The position numbers and the translations under genes are program-made. 64,000 bases of DNA from Methylosinus sp. C49 (GTDB lineage Bacteria; Pseudomonadota; Alphaproteobacteria; Rhizobiales; Beijerinckiaceae). The stretch spans positions 3,070,501 through 3,134,500 of the forward strand of contig NZ_AP022332.1 of assembly GCF_009936375.1 (NCBI RefSeq), in the 5' to 3' direction. Under the pieces are notes generated by a model that saw only the letters and a list, made by a program, of their open reading frames with translations, made no database searches and was not told the DNA's origin. Shown here piece after piece: positions 1-8,905 of the stretch; the stretch's first letter is position 1; the number at the start of each line of letters is the position of its first letter.

Positions 1-905
1 ATGGCGCGACCGCGATCCTCGCGGACGGGCGCCGCATCGCCGCCGATTTCATCGTGGCCGCCGATGGGCGCGGCAGCAAGGCGCGCGCCGCCGCCGGCAT
101 AGACACGAAGGAATGGACCTATCCGCAAGTGGCGCTCACCGCTCTGCTGCGTCACGAGCTGCCGCACGACAATGTCTCGACCGAATTTCACACGCGCTCC
201 GGCCCCTTCACTCTGGTGCCGCTGCCGCCGCGCGAAGGCGCGGAGCATCGCTCCAGCCTCGTCTGGCTGATGAGCCCGCGCGACGCCAAGCGCCGCGTCG
301 CCAAGCCGCGCGACGAGCTGCAATACGAGATGGAGGATTATTCGCGCGAGAAGCTCGGCTCCATCACGATCGAGAGCGGCATAGGCGAGTTCCGCATGGG
401 CGGGCTGCAAGTGTCGCGGCTGACGGCGCAGCGCCTCGCGCTGGTCGGCGAGACCTGCCATGTGTTTCCGCCGATCGGCGCGCAGGGCCTCAATCTCAGC
501 CTGCGCGACGTCGCCGACCTCGAGGATTGCCTCGCCAGCGTCGATCTGCGCAATCCCAAGGAGCTCGCGCGCGCGCTGATGCGCTATGAAGTGCATCGCC
601 GCGCCGATATCGGCTTCCGCACCCATGGCGTCGATCTGCTCAATCGCTCGCTGATCATCCCCTATCTGCCGATCGATCTCATTCGCGGCGCGGGCTTCAT
701 CGCCATGACGGCGCTCGGCCCGCTGCGTCGCGCCGTGATGCGCGAAGGCGTGGCGCCGCATCTCGCGCAGCCGCGGCTGATGCGCGAGGAGGCGCCCAAG
801 GAGCCCCGCATGCGCGGCAAGCGACCGCGCGGCCCGGAGGCGCTGGTCGACGCCGCCAGAGGCGCCTTCGCCCATTTGCGCGAGACGGCCTCGCGCCTGG
901 GCTGA
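1..905 (+). CDS. UbiH/UbiF-family FAD-dependent monooxygenase, C-terminal part
   Basis: The 5' end lies outside the window; the frame is open from base 3. The visible part begins in the substrate/FAD domain with a DGRGS motif (VAADGRGSKAR, about residues 18-28 of the fragment). It later has GETCHVFPPIGAQGLNL, which is the second FAD-binding motif of the UbiH/Coq6 flavoprotein hydroxylases, with GET in place of the usual GDA. Family members hydroxylate the ring of ubiquinone precursors at the inner membrane face. The C-terminus is basic and Ala/Arg-rich. The specific ring position cannot be told from this fragment. The next gene converges on it with a 19-base gap. Confidence 0.82.
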   Translation, partial: GATAILADGRRIAADFIVAADGRGSKARAAAGIDTKEWTYPQVALTALLRHELPHDNVSTEFHTRSGPFTLVPLPPREGAEHRSSLVWLMSPRDAKRRVAKPRDELQYEMEDYSREKLGSITIESGIGEFRMGGLQVSRLTAQRLALVGETCHVFPPIGAQGLNLSLRDVADLEDCLASVDLRNPKELARALMRYEVHRRADIGFRTHGVDLLNRSLIIPYLPIDLIRGAGFIAMTALGPLRRAVMREGVAPHLAQPRLMREEAPKEPRMRGKRPRGPEALVDAARGAFAHLRETASRLG

Positions 906-924
906 GCGCGCGCGGGAGAAGGTC

Positions 925-2040
925 TCACAAAGACGGCGCGAATAGCGCCGGTATCGCGAGGCGGAACGCCGTGCCGTCGCCCGGCTGCGACTCGACCTCT
1001 ATCTCCCAGCCGTGACGATCCGCGATAGATTTGCAGATCGCCAGCTCTATGCCGGCGCCGGCATATTCCACATCGCTCTGCGGCTGGCTGAAGGGCTCGA
1101 AAATTCGCTGCGCGAAATCCTGCTCGAAGCCGACGCCTTTGTCGACGATGGAGAGGCGAATGGCGCCCTGCTCCAGCGTCGCCGCGATCGTCACCTCGGC
1201 CGGCCGGCCGGGCTTGCGATATTTCACCGCATTCGCGACGATATTCTGCATCAGGCAGGCGAATTGCGCGCGGTCGCCGACGAAAGCGGCGGCGGGAATA
1301 TCGACCTCGAGCCGCGTCGCGCCCGCTTCGATCGATTGCGCCAGCGCGGCGAGGGAGAATTGCACCTCCTCGCGCAGATCCAGCGCCTCCAATTGCTGAT
1401 CGCCGTAGATAGTGCGCGCATAAATGAGCAGATCGCCGACGAGCTTGCGCCCGCGCACGGCCGCGCAACGCATATGCGCGCTCGCCTGCGCGATCTCCTC
1501 GCAGCATCCCGCCGCCATGGCGGCGTCGAGCCGTGTCGATTGCGCGGCGATCTCGTTCAACGGCTGCTGCAGATCGAGGGAGGCGACATAGGCGAATTGG
1601 CCGAGCCGCTCATTGGCGCGCTCGAGCTCCGCGACGCTGGCGGTGAGCGCGCGCTCCACCTCTCGCCGCCTCGTCATGTCGAGGATCGTGGCCGTCACCA
1701 GCAGCTCGCGCGCGGTCGCCAGCGGCGCGAGCCCGATCTCGACCGGAAACTCGCCGCCGTCGCGACGCCGCGCCTTGATCTCATGGCCGACGCCCATCAT
1801 GCGGCGGCTCGGATCGGCGTAAAAGAGCCGGCGGTAGGCGGCGTGGCGGCGTTGGACGACCGCCGGCGTCAAAAGATCAACCGAGCGGCCGATCAGCTCA
1901 TCGCGCGCATAGCCGAACAAAAGCTCCGTCTCATGATTGGCGTAGCGCACCAGCCCATCTGAGCCGACGATGAGAATCGCCGCCGGCGAAGCCTCGACCA
2001 TCACGCGATAGCGATCATGCTCGACCGTCTCGGCGCTCAT
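925..2040 (-). CDS. PAS sensor histidine kinase with phospho-acceptor His replaced by Leu
   Basis: The protein has 371 residues and no membrane segment. An N-terminal PAS domain (about residues 8-125, with NHETELLFGYARDELIG) is followed by a HisKA-like helix and a HATPase domain. The helix reads FAYVASLDLQQPL, where the family has FAYVASHDLQEPL. The codon at 1576-1578 is CTC (Leu155), one base from CAC (His). The N-box (NIVANAVKYR), G1 (DKGVGF) and G2 (AGAGIELAI) motifs are still recognisable, so ATP binding may persist. Autophosphorylation on the usual His is not possible as written. No partner regulator is adjacent. It could be a decoy, a heterodimer partner or a decaying kinase. Confidence 0.85.
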   Translation of the reverse strand: MSAETVEHDRYRVMVEASPAAILIVGSDGLVRYANHETELLFGYARDELIGRSVDLLTPAVVQRRHAAYRRLFYADPSRRMMGVGHEIKARRRDGGEFPVEIGLAPLATARELLVTATILDMTRRREVERALTASVAELERANERLGQFAYVASLDLQQPLNEIAAQSTRLDAAMAAGCCEEIAQASAHMRCAAVRGRKLVGDLLIYARTIYGDQQLEALDLREEVQFSLAALAQSIEAGATRLEVDIPAAAFVGDRAQFACLMQNIVANAVKYRKPGRPAEVTIAATLEQGAIRLSIVDKGVGFEQDFAQRIFEPFSQPQSDVEYAGAGIELAICKSIADRHGWEIEVESQPGDGTAFRLAIPALFAPSL

Positions 2041-2156
2041 CCGCGCTCCCTCCGCGGCGTGACCTTCGCCCTCGCCCCCCGAAGGCGGCGGATGTGATAT
2101 GTGAACGCCGGGGAGCGAAAAAAAGAGCCTGAGCGGCGACGACGAGGAAAGCCACG

Positions 2157-3107
2157 GTGACGCCCGACAAAGAGGAGCATCCGCTCGGCAGGCGCAAGAT
2201 CGGCCTCGCGCTCAGCTCCGGCATGGCGCGCGGCTGGGCGCATATCGGCGCGGTGCGCGCGCTGACGCGCATGGGCGTCGTCTTCGATGTCGTCGCCGGA
2301 ACCTCCGCGGGCGCGCTCGTCGGCGGATGCTTTCTCGCCGGCAAGCTCGACGAGCTGGAAGCCTGGGCCGCCTCGCTCGACAAGCGCAAGATCGTTTCCT
2401 ATCTCGATCTCCAGCTCGGCTATGGCGGCCTCATCAAAGGCGATCGGCTGCTGATGGAGTTGCGCCGCGCGCTAGGGCCGCTGCGCGTCGAGACGCTGTC
2501 GACGCCTTTCGTCGCGGTCGCCACCGATCTCATCACCGGCCATGAGATCTGGCTGCAGAAGGGCGATCTCGCCGAGACGCTACGCGCCTCCTTCTCGCTG
2601 CCGGGCCTGTTTCCGCCCATGGAGGTGGACGGGCGCTGGCTCGCCGATGGCGCGCTGGTCGATCCTCTGCCTGTCGCCGCCTGCCGCGCGCTCGGCGCGG
2701 AGCTGGTGATCGCGGTCAATCTCAACACGGACATCATCGGGAAATCGCGCGACGCCGCGCGCATCCCTTCGACCATGGGCTTCGATCCGGTCACGCTGCT
2801 CGAGCAAAAGCAGAAACCCTTCGTCGCCTCGCTCACCGAGTCGCTGACGCGCGGCGTCTTCCGCCGCGACCCCGACCGGCCCAGCATTTTCGGCGTGATG
2901 ACGACCTCGCTCAGCATCATGCAGGACCGCTTGACGCGCTCGCGCCTCGCCGGCGATCCGCCCGACGTTCACATCACGCCGCGCGTCGGCCATATCGGTC
3001 TGCTCGAGTTCGATCGCACGGAGGAAGCCGTGCGCGAAGGCGAGGCGGCGGTGGAGAAACGGCGCGAGGAGATTTCCGACGCGCTGCAGGTGATGGGGCT
3101 GATCTGA
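2157..3107 (+). CDS. Patatin-like phospholipase, RssA family
   Basis: The 316-residue protein carries the complete patatin Ser-Asp dyad framework: an oxyanion-hole glycine stretch (LALSSGMARGWAHIGAV, near residues 17-33), the nucleophile elbow GTSAG (about residue 47) and DGALVDP with the catalytic Asp (about residue 164). No signal peptide is visible, so it is probably a cytoplasmic or peripheral membrane lipid acyl hydrolase, as in the RssA/YlbK group. Substrate is unknown. The GTG start at 2157 is chosen because GAGGAAAG lies just upstream and the conserved domain begins soon after. It is divergent from the PAS kinase gene. Confidence 0.85.
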   Translation: MTPDKEEHPLGRRKIGLALSSGMARGWAHIGAVRALTRMGVVFDVVAGTSAGALVGGCFLAGKLDELEAWAASLDKRKIVSYLDLQLGYGGLIKGDRLLMELRRALGPLRVETLSTPFVAVATDLITGHEIWLQKGDLAETLRASFSLPGLFPPMEVDGRWLADGALVDPLPVAACRALGAELVIAVNLNTDIIGKSRDAARIPSTMGFDPVTLLEQKQKPFVASLTESLTRGVFRRDPDRPSIFGVMTTSLSIMQDRLTRSRLAGDPPDVHITPRVGHIGLLEFDRTEEAVREGEAAVEKRREEISDALQVMGLI

Positions 3108-3149
3108 AGCGAACAGCGAGTGAGCTCGTCGCTCTATTCGCTCCCTTCC

Positions 3150-4073
3150 CTATTCCCTTCGTCCGAAATCCGGCGCCGCCGTATCCTGCCCCTGCTCTAT
3201 GATGCTGCGGCGGATAGCGCGGGTGCGCGTGAACAGCGCGAACAGCCCGTCGCCGTCGCCGGTGCGGATCATGCGGCGCAGCGCCGTCAAATCCTCGTCG
3301 AAACGGCCGAGCATCTCCAGCACGGCGTCCTTGTTGTTCAAGAAAATATCGCGCCACATGGTCGGATCGGAAGCGGCGATGCGGGTGAAATCGCGAAAGC
3401 CCGACGCCGAGAATTTGATCACCTCGGACTGCGTGACCTCCTCGAGATCGGCGGCCGTGCCGACGATATTGTAGGCGATGAGATGCGGCAGATGGCTCGT
3501 CACCGCCAGCACCAGATCATGATGCGTCGCGCTCATCGTCTCGACATTGGCGCCGAGCCGCGTCCAAAAAGCCGAGAGCTTCTTCACCGCCTCGCCGTCG
3601 AAACCGTCCTGCGGCGTGAGAATGCACCAGCGATTTTGGAACAGCGTCGCAAAGCCGGCGTCCGGCCCGGAATATTCCGTGCCGGCGATCGGATGCGCGG
3701 GAATGAAATGCGCGCTGGCCGGCACATGCGGCGCGACCTGCGCGACAATGGCGCCCTTCACCGAGCCGACGTCGGAGAGAATGGCGCCCGGCGCGAGATG
3801 CGGCGCGATCACGCGCGCGACCTCGCCGCAAGCGCCGACCGGCACGCAGAGAATGACGAGATCGGCGCCCGTGACGGCTTCAGCGAGATCGGCCGTCGTC
3901 TCATCGGCGATGCCGAGCTCGCGCACGCGCGCCAGCACTTCTTCCGAGGCGTCGCTCGCGGCGATGCGCGTCGCGGCGCCATAGGCGCGCGCGCCGCGCG
4001 CGATCGACGAGCCGATGAGGCCGAGGCCGATCAGCGCGACCTTCTCGAAGATCGGCGCGCGCGGGTCAGCCAT
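3150..4073 (-). CDS. tyrA: Prephenate/arogenate dehydrogenase (cyclohexadienyl dehydrogenase)
   Basis: A protein of 307 residues with an N-terminal Rossmann fold ([16 protein letters not shown], from about residue 12) and the TyrA-type motifs [14 protein letters not shown] (about residue 125) and [10 protein letters not shown] in the helical dimerisation domain. It oxidatively decarboxylates prephenate and/or arogenate in tyrosine synthesis. The gene is last in the operon chorismate mutase - hisC - tyrA and overlaps hisC by 8 bases, which implies translational coupling. There is no ACT domain. Which substrate it prefers cannot be read from the sequence. Confidence 0.9.
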   Translation of the reverse strand: MADPRAPIFEKVALIGLGLIGSSIARGARAYGAATRIAASDASEEVLARVRELGIADETTADLAEAVTGADLVILCVPVGACGEVARVIAPHLAPGAILSDVGSVKGAIVAQVAPHVPASAHFIPAHPIAGTEYSGPDAGFATLFQNRWCILTPQDGFDGEAVKKLSAFWTRLGANVETMSATHHDLVLAVTSHLPHLIAYNIVGTAADLEEVTQSEVIKFSASGFRDFTRIAASDPTMWRDIFLNNKDAVLEMLGRFDEDLTALRRMIRTGDGDGLFALFTRTRAIRRSIIEQGQDTAAPDFGRRE

Positions 4074-5187
4074 GCGCGGCCCGCGGCGCCGCGCGCCATG
4101 AGGCGGTGAATTCGCCGAGCGCCGCGACGACGAGGCGATTGGCCTCCTCCGAGCCGATGGTCAGCCGCAAGAATTGCGGCATTCCATAGGCGCCGATCGC
4201 ACGCAGCACGAGCCCGCGCGAGGTGAGGAAGCGATCGGCGTCCGCCGCCGTGCGCCCGGCCTCGTCGGGAAAACGAATGGCGATGAAATTGGCGACGCTC
4301 GGCAGCACCTCGAGCCCCAGCGCCTCGATCTCGCGCGTCAGAAACGGCAGCCAGCGCGCATTATGCGCGATCGCCGCCTCGAGATGCGCTTTGTCCTGCA
4401 CCGCCTCTATGCCCGCCTCGATCGCCGCGCTGCTCACATTGAAGGGGCCGCGCAGCCGGTTCAGCGCATCCATTATATGCGCCGAGCCATAGCCCCAGCC
4501 GAGCCGCAGCCCGGCGAGGCCGTAGATTTTCGAGAAAGTGCGCGTCGTCACCACATTGTCGCGCGTCGAGGCGAGCTCGAGCGCCGCCGAATAATCTTCC
4601 GCGCGCACATATTCCGCATAGGCCGCGTCGATGACGAGCACGACATGCGGCGGCAGCGCATCGGCGAGGCGCAGAATCTCGGATTTCGGCAGATAGGTCC
4701 CGGTCGGATTATTGGGATTGGCGACGAAGACGATTTTCGTGCGCTCCGTCACCCTCTCCAAAATCGCGTCGACGCTCGCTTTGTAATCGGTTTCCGGCGC
4801 GATGACGGGAACGCCGCCCGCGGCCAGAATGACGATGCGATACTCCAGGAATCCATACTGCGTGTAGATCCCCTCGTCGCCCGGCTCGATGAAAGCGTGC
4901 GCGAGCAGAGCGAGAATATCATCGGAGCCGGCGCCGCAGACGATGCGCTCGGGATCGAGCCCATGCGCCGCGCCGATCGCCTGCCGCAGGCGCGTCGCCG
5001 AGCCGTCGGGATAGGCGGCGATCTTGGGCGCCAGCGCGCGCAGCGCCTCCACGGCTTTGGGAGACGGGCCGAGCGGCGTCTCATTGGCCGAGAGCTTGAA
5101 GACGCGCGCGGCGCCCGGAGCGGCGCTCTTGCCGGGCACGTAAGCGTCGATCGCCAGCACGCTTCGACGCACGACAGGTTTGGTCAT
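4066..5187 (-). CDS. hisC: Histidinol-phosphate / aromatic aminotransferase (HisC family)
   Basis: A fold-type I PLP aminotransferase of 373 residues. It has [13 protein letters not shown] near the N-terminus, [13 protein letters not shown], and the PLP lysine in [18 protein letters not shown]. The start at 5187 is preferred over an upstream TTG/ATG extension because GAGGAG sits 8 bases before it and homologues begin here. In Zymomonas mobilis a HisC homologue beside tyrC has been shown to act on both imidazole acetol phosphate and aromatic keto acids. The placement between chorismate mutase and tyrA suggests a similar role in Phe/Tyr synthesis; this is inference. Confidence 0.9.
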   Translation of the reverse strand: MTKPVVRRSVLAIDAYVPGKSAAPGAARVFKLSANETPLGPSPKAVEALRALAPKIAAYPDGSATRLRQAIGAAHGLDPERIVCGAGSDDILALLAHAFIEPGDEGIYTQYGFLEYRIVILAAGGVPVIAPETDYKASVDAILERVTERTKIVFVANPNNPTGTYLPKSEILRLADALPPHVVLVIDAAYAEYVRAEDYSAALELASTRDNVVTTRTFSKIYGLAGLRLGWGYGSAHIMDALNRLRGPFNVSSAAIEAGIEAVQDKAHLEAAIAHNARWLPFLTREIEALGLEVLPSVANFIAIRFPDEAGRTAADADRFLTSRGLVLRAIGAYGMPQFLRLTIGSEEANRLVVAALGEFTASWRAAPRAAHG

Positions 5188-5191
5188 CTCG

Positions 5192-6067
5192 TCAACTCCT
5201 CGGAGCAAAAACGCCGCTGCGGGCCGTGTCCAATTCGAAACGCGCCGCATGGCTGCCGACCGGCTCGGCGCTGGCGCGGCCGACGCGGGCGCGCGCCAGC
5301 TCTTCCACAAATTGCGCGGCTTTCACATGGCCGGGCGCGGCGACGAGCAGCGACAGCTCGCCGCCCTGCGGCGCGGTGGCGAGAATCTCGCCGGCCAGCG
5401 CGTCGATCGCCGCCGGCGCGGCCGCATGCCATTTCGGCAGCGTGAGCGCATAGAGGGCGATATCCTGCGAGGCGGCCTCGGCCAGCGGCTTGGCGACGAT
5501 CAGCACCGGCAGGCCGGCCGGATGATTGGGCCGCTCGACGAAGGGCAGGCGCGCGATGATCTTGGGCGCGTTCTCGCCGATGAGGCGCGTCCACCAGGCG
5601 CCCTCCTCCTGCGCGCCGGCCGAGCGCAGCATTCCGAGATCGCCCTTGGAGCCCGCCACCGCCGCGACCACGGCGCCGGCGCCGTGATGGGTGAGGTAAG
5701 GCACAGTGAAGCCGAAGTGGAAGCGCGCGCTGTCGCGCATGGCGGCGTCGCCGCCGGAATCATCGGCGTGGAGAGAATATTCCGCCTGCATATAGGTGAA
5801 GGTCGAGACGATGATGCGCCAAATGCCCTCGACCGTATCGACCGGCAGCAGGCCCGTATGCCGGGAGACCAGCGCGCGCATCATCCGCGCCTCGCGGTCG
5901 GGCCGAAAGGCCGAGGCGCCGTTCTGGCCCTTCACCGCAATCAGCCGATCGATGATTTCGCCGCGCTGCATCAGCAGGCCATGCATCTCGCGATCGATGC
6001 GGTCGATCTCGTCGCGCAGATCCGCGAGCGTTTCGGTCTCGATCTTGGGCAAAGAGTCGTCTCGCAT
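5192..6067 (-). CDS. Chorismate mutase (AroQ domain) with uncharacterised C-terminal domain
   Basis: The 291-residue product starts with an AroQ-type helical domain ([20 protein letters not shown], then [18 protein letters not shown], residues about 15-75) that converts chorismate to prephenate. About 200 further residues follow that do not show the prephenate dehydratase GxxGTFS or ACT signatures. This arrangement is common in Hyphomicrobiales. The start at 6067 was chosen over one 21 codons upstream because the AroQ domain follows directly. It is first in the operon with hisC (4-base gap) and tyrA. Confidence 0.85.
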   Translation of the reverse strand: MRDDSLPKIETETLADLRDEIDRIDREMHGLLMQRGEIIDRLIAVKGQNGASAFRPDREARMMRALVSRHTGLLPVDTVEGIWRIIVSTFTYMQAEYSLHADDSGGDAAMRDSARFHFGFTVPYLTHHGAGAVVAAVAGSKGDLGMLRSAGAQEEGAWWTRLIGENAPKIIARLPFVERPNHPAGLPVLIVAKPLAEAASQDIALYALTLPKWHAAAPAAIDALAGEILATAPQGGELSLLVAAPGHVKAAQFVEELARARVGRASAEPVGSHAARFELDTARSGVFAPRS

Positions 6068-6416
6068 CGGCGCGGGCTGGCTTCGAAAAGGGCGGAGGGC
6101 TGTCTTAGGCCAGCGCGGCTCGGGAGGCAATGCGAGGGGACGGGCTCCATGCGGGCTCGAAGGCTCCGAACCAGGGCCGAGGAGCGGATGTTTCCAGAGT
6201 CGTGACCGCGCTTGTCGCAGTCATCCACGCCGCGACGTTCTGGAAACTCGAAACCACGAGCGGAACAACGCTGTTCCCGCATTTTCGGCACACGGGAATT
6301 CGTCGTCGCAGGAACGCCCTGCCTGGTTCCTTATCGCATGCAGAATGAGGCCATTTCACATATTGCGTCTCTATCACGGAGCGCGCCGCTGGCCGGACGC
6401 TTTTTGACGCTCGGCC
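6068..6416. promoter_or_regulatory. Intergenic region with inverted repeat, upstream of the aromatic operon
   Basis: A gap of about 350 bases between the chorismate mutase start and the stop of the lytic transglycosylase gene. No convincing gene was seen. It contains a perfect 6-base inverted repeat GGAACA-ACGC-TGTTCC at 6262-6277, roughly 200 bases upstream of the chorismate mutase start codon. This could be an operator or simply a chance palindrome; no promoter boxes stood out. Confidence 0.3.
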
Positions 6417-7100
6417 CTATTGCTGCGCCGGCTGCTCCTCCAGCGCGACCGGGGCCTGCGCTTCGGTATACATCATGACCGGCTCCGGCTGCGCTTGCGG
6501 CTCGGCCGGCCTGACATGCTTGCCCGCCGGAATATTGATCGCGGCCAACACAGTGACCGGCGGCTCCGCCTCGGCCACGGTCGTCGTCGGCTCGTTCTTC
6601 TCGTCGGCGGAGGAGCGCCCGCTGGCCATCTGGCCGAGCAGGCCCTTGCGCTTGGCCTCGTAATAAAAGCCCTTGGCGTAGAGCTGAATGGCGCGCTGGG
6701 CGTCGCCGCCGGCGACGCGGAAGGCGTTGGCGAGATAGGCGCCGGCGTAGGCGAGATTGGTTTCCGCGTCGAGCAGGCCCTTGGCCGGGCCGCTGTAGCC
6801 GACGCTGCGCGCCGTGTCGTAGCGGATCTGCATCAAGCCCCAATACGGTCCGTTCTTGGCGGCGGGATTGTAATTGCTCTCGCGGCGGACGGCGGTATGG
6901 ATCAGCGATTCGGGAATGTCGTAGGTGCGCGCGCAGCGGGAAATGCTGTCCTCCAGCTTCTCGCGCTGCGAGAGCTTCGCCTTCGGCGGCGGCGGCTCTT
7001 CGACCGCCTTGGCGACGAATTGACGTTCGGGAGAAGAGGAATTGCAGCCCGCGAGCGCAAAGCCCAAGGCGGCGGTCGCCGCGCAAATCGCCAGTCTCAT
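6417..7100 (-). CDS. Lytic transglycosylase-like lipoprotein (SLT domain)
   Basis: 227 residues with a lipoprotein signal peptide (lipobox LAGC, Cys at about residue 19) followed by an SLT/goose-lysozyme-like domain: IPESLIHTAVRRESNYNP holds the catalytic Glu, then GPYWGLMQIRYDTARSVGY and NLAYAGAYLANAF. The tail is Pro/Ala/Glu-rich. It probably cleaves peptidoglycan glycan strands in the periplasm while anchored in a membrane. The start at 7100 has a strong GGGAGGA ribosome site. It lies downstream of recN on the same strand after an 81-base gap. Confidence 0.87.
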   Translation of the reverse strand: MRLAICAATAALGFALAGCNSSSPERQFVAKAVEEPPPPKAKLSQREKLEDSISRCARTYDIPESLIHTAVRRESNYNPAAKNGPYWGLMQIRYDTARSVGYSGPAKGLLDAETNLAYAGAYLANAFRVAGGDAQRAIQLYAKGFYYEAKRKGLLGQMASGRSSADEKNEPTTTVAEAEPPVTVLAAINIPAGKHVRPAEPQAQPEPVMMYTEAQAPVALEEQPAQQ

Positions 7101-7181
7101 TCGTCCTCCCGAGCCGATTTGGTTAGCGCTTCTTAACTGAAGATCGAGCTTTCGCCAAATCGGCCCGAATCCGTACGGATC

Positions 7182-8858
7182 TCAGCCCGCCCCTTCCAGC
7201 AGCCGACGGGCCGCCGCGCGAGCCTCGTCGGTGATGGCGGCGCCCGAGAGCATGCGGGCGATCTCCTCGCGCCGCTCGGCCTCTTCCAGCTCGGCGACGC
7301 GCGTCGCCACGCGGTCTTTCGCCTTGCCTTTCACGGCGCCTTTGGCGATACGCAAATGCCGGCCGGCGCGCGCCGCCACTTGCGGCGCATGGGTGACGGT
7401 GAGCACTTGCGCGCGTTTCGCGAGCCGCGCCAGACGCTGGCCGATGGCGTCCGCCACCGCGCCGCCGACGCCGGTGTCGATCTCGTCGAAGACCAGCGTC
7501 GGCGCCGAGCCGCGATCGGCGAGCACGACTTTCAGCGCCAGCATGAAACGCGCGAGCTCGCCGCCGGAGGCGACCTTCACTAGCGGGCCGGGCCGCGAGC
7601 CCGGATTGGTCTGCACCCAGAATTCGACGCGGTCATAGCCGTCCGGCCCGCCGGTCGCGGGATCGCTGACGATCTCAGTGCGAAAGCGCGCGCCTTCCAG
7701 CTTCAGCGGCTTCAGCTCGCCCTCCACCAGAGCGTCGAGCGTCTTGGCCGCCGCGCGCCGCGCCGCGGAGAGGCTCTCCGCCGCTTTGGCGTAGGCGGCC
7801 AGCGCTCTGGCGACCGCCTCGCTCAGCGCGACGATGCGCGCCTCGCCGGCGTCCAGCGCGGCGAGATCGGCGGCGAAGCGCTCGGCGAGCGCCGGCAGCG
7901 CGTCGACGCTGGTCTGATGCTTGCGCGCGGCGCCGCGCAAAGCGAAGAGCCGCTCCTCTATGCGCTCCAATTCGCGCGGATCGAAATCGGCGTCGCGGAG
8001 CGCCTGCTCCAGCGCCTGCTCGGCGAGAGAGAGCGCATCCAGCGCCTGGGCGAGCGCCTTGGCCGGCGGCTCGATCAGCTGCGGCGCCTGGGTCGCGCGC
8101 CGCTCCAGACGACGTGCGGCGGAGGCGATTTCGCCGGCGGGTGAATGATCGCCGGAAAAAGCCTCGAGCGCGTCACGCAGATCGCCGGCCACTTTCTCGG
8201 AGCGCTGCATGGTCTGGCGCCGCTCGGCGAGCGCGGCCTCCTCGCCGGGCTGCGGCGCCAGCGCCTCCAGCTCCTCATTGGCGTGGCGCAGATAATCGGC
8301 CTCGGCCCGCGCCTTGGCGACGCGCGCCTCCTCCTCGGCCAGCTCGCGGCGGGCGCGCTGCAGGGCGCCATGCAGCTCGCGCACCTCCGCCGCCGCCTCG
8401 CCGAGCGCCCCGTGCGCGTCGACGAGCGCTCTATGCGCGCTCGGATCGACGAGCGCGCGATCATCGTGCTGGCAATGGATCTCGACCAGCGAGGCGCCGA
8501 TGGCGCGCAACGCCTGGGCGCTCGCCGGCTGGTCATTGACGAAGGCGCGGGTGCGGCCGTCGCTGGTCTGCACACGGCGCAAGACCAGCTCGTCCTCAGC
8601 GTCCAGGCCGAACTCGCGCGCCGCGGCGAGGGCCGGATGGTCGCGCGGCAGATCGAAGGCCGCCGTCACCTGCCCCTGCTCCTCGCCGGCGCGCACCAGC
8701 GACGCGTCGCCGCGCGCGCCCAGCGCCAGCAGGAAAGCGTCGAGAAGGATGGATTTGCCGGCGCCGGTCTCGCCGGTCAGCGTGGTCAGGCCGGACGCGA
8801 ACTCGAGATCGAGCCTGTCGATGAGGACGATATCGCGAATAGACAAACGGACGAGCAT
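7182..8858 (-). CDS. recN: DNA repair protein RecN
   Basis: An SMC-like ATPase of 558 residues. It has Walker A GETGAGKSILLDA near residue 29, a long Ala/Glu/Arg-rich coiled-coil centre, the ABC signature VASGGELARFMLALK, and Walker B TLVFDEIDTGVGG followed by the H-loop VTHAPQVAA. RecN acts early in double-strand break repair with RecA. The length matches the family. It sits 48 bases downstream of bamD on the same strand, the conserved bamD-recN order; ligA, which often follows, is absent. Confidence 0.95.
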   Translation of the reverse strand: MLVRLSIRDIVLIDRLDLEFASGLTTLTGETGAGKSILLDAFLLALGARGDASLVRAGEEQGQVTAAFDLPRDHPALAAAREFGLDAEDELVLRRVQTSDGRTRAFVNDQPASAQALRAIGASLVEIHCQHDDRALVDPSAHRALVDAHGALGEAAAEVRELHGALQRARRELAEEEARVAKARAEADYLRHANEELEALAPQPGEEAALAERRQTMQRSEKVAGDLRDALEAFSGDHSPAGEIASAARRLERRATQAPQLIEPPAKALAQALDALSLAEQALEQALRDADFDPRELERIEERLFALRGAARKHQTSVDALPALAERFAADLAALDAGEARIVALSEAVARALAAYAKAAESLSAARRAAAKTLDALVEGELKPLKLEGARFRTEIVSDPATGGPDGYDRVEFWVQTNPGSRPGPLVKVASGGELARFMLALKVVLADRGSAPTLVFDEIDTGVGGAVADAIGQRLARLAKRAQVLTVTHAPQVAARAGRHLRIAKGAVKGKAKDRVATRVAELEEAERREEIARMLSGAAITDEARAAARRLLEGAG

Positions 8859-8905
8859 GCGCGCGCTCTACTCTTCCGGCTCCCTCGGCTCGCCCTCGCG
8901 AACGC

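Noticed and set aside
6262..6277. LexA box reading of the GGAACA...TGTTCC repeat
   Set aside because: Alphaproteobacterial LexA sites are direct GTTC-N7-GTTC repeats, not this inverted form.
7121..7136. CtrA-like TTAG/TTAAC pair before the lytic transglycosylase gene
   Set aside because: Spacing and first half-site do not match the consensus.
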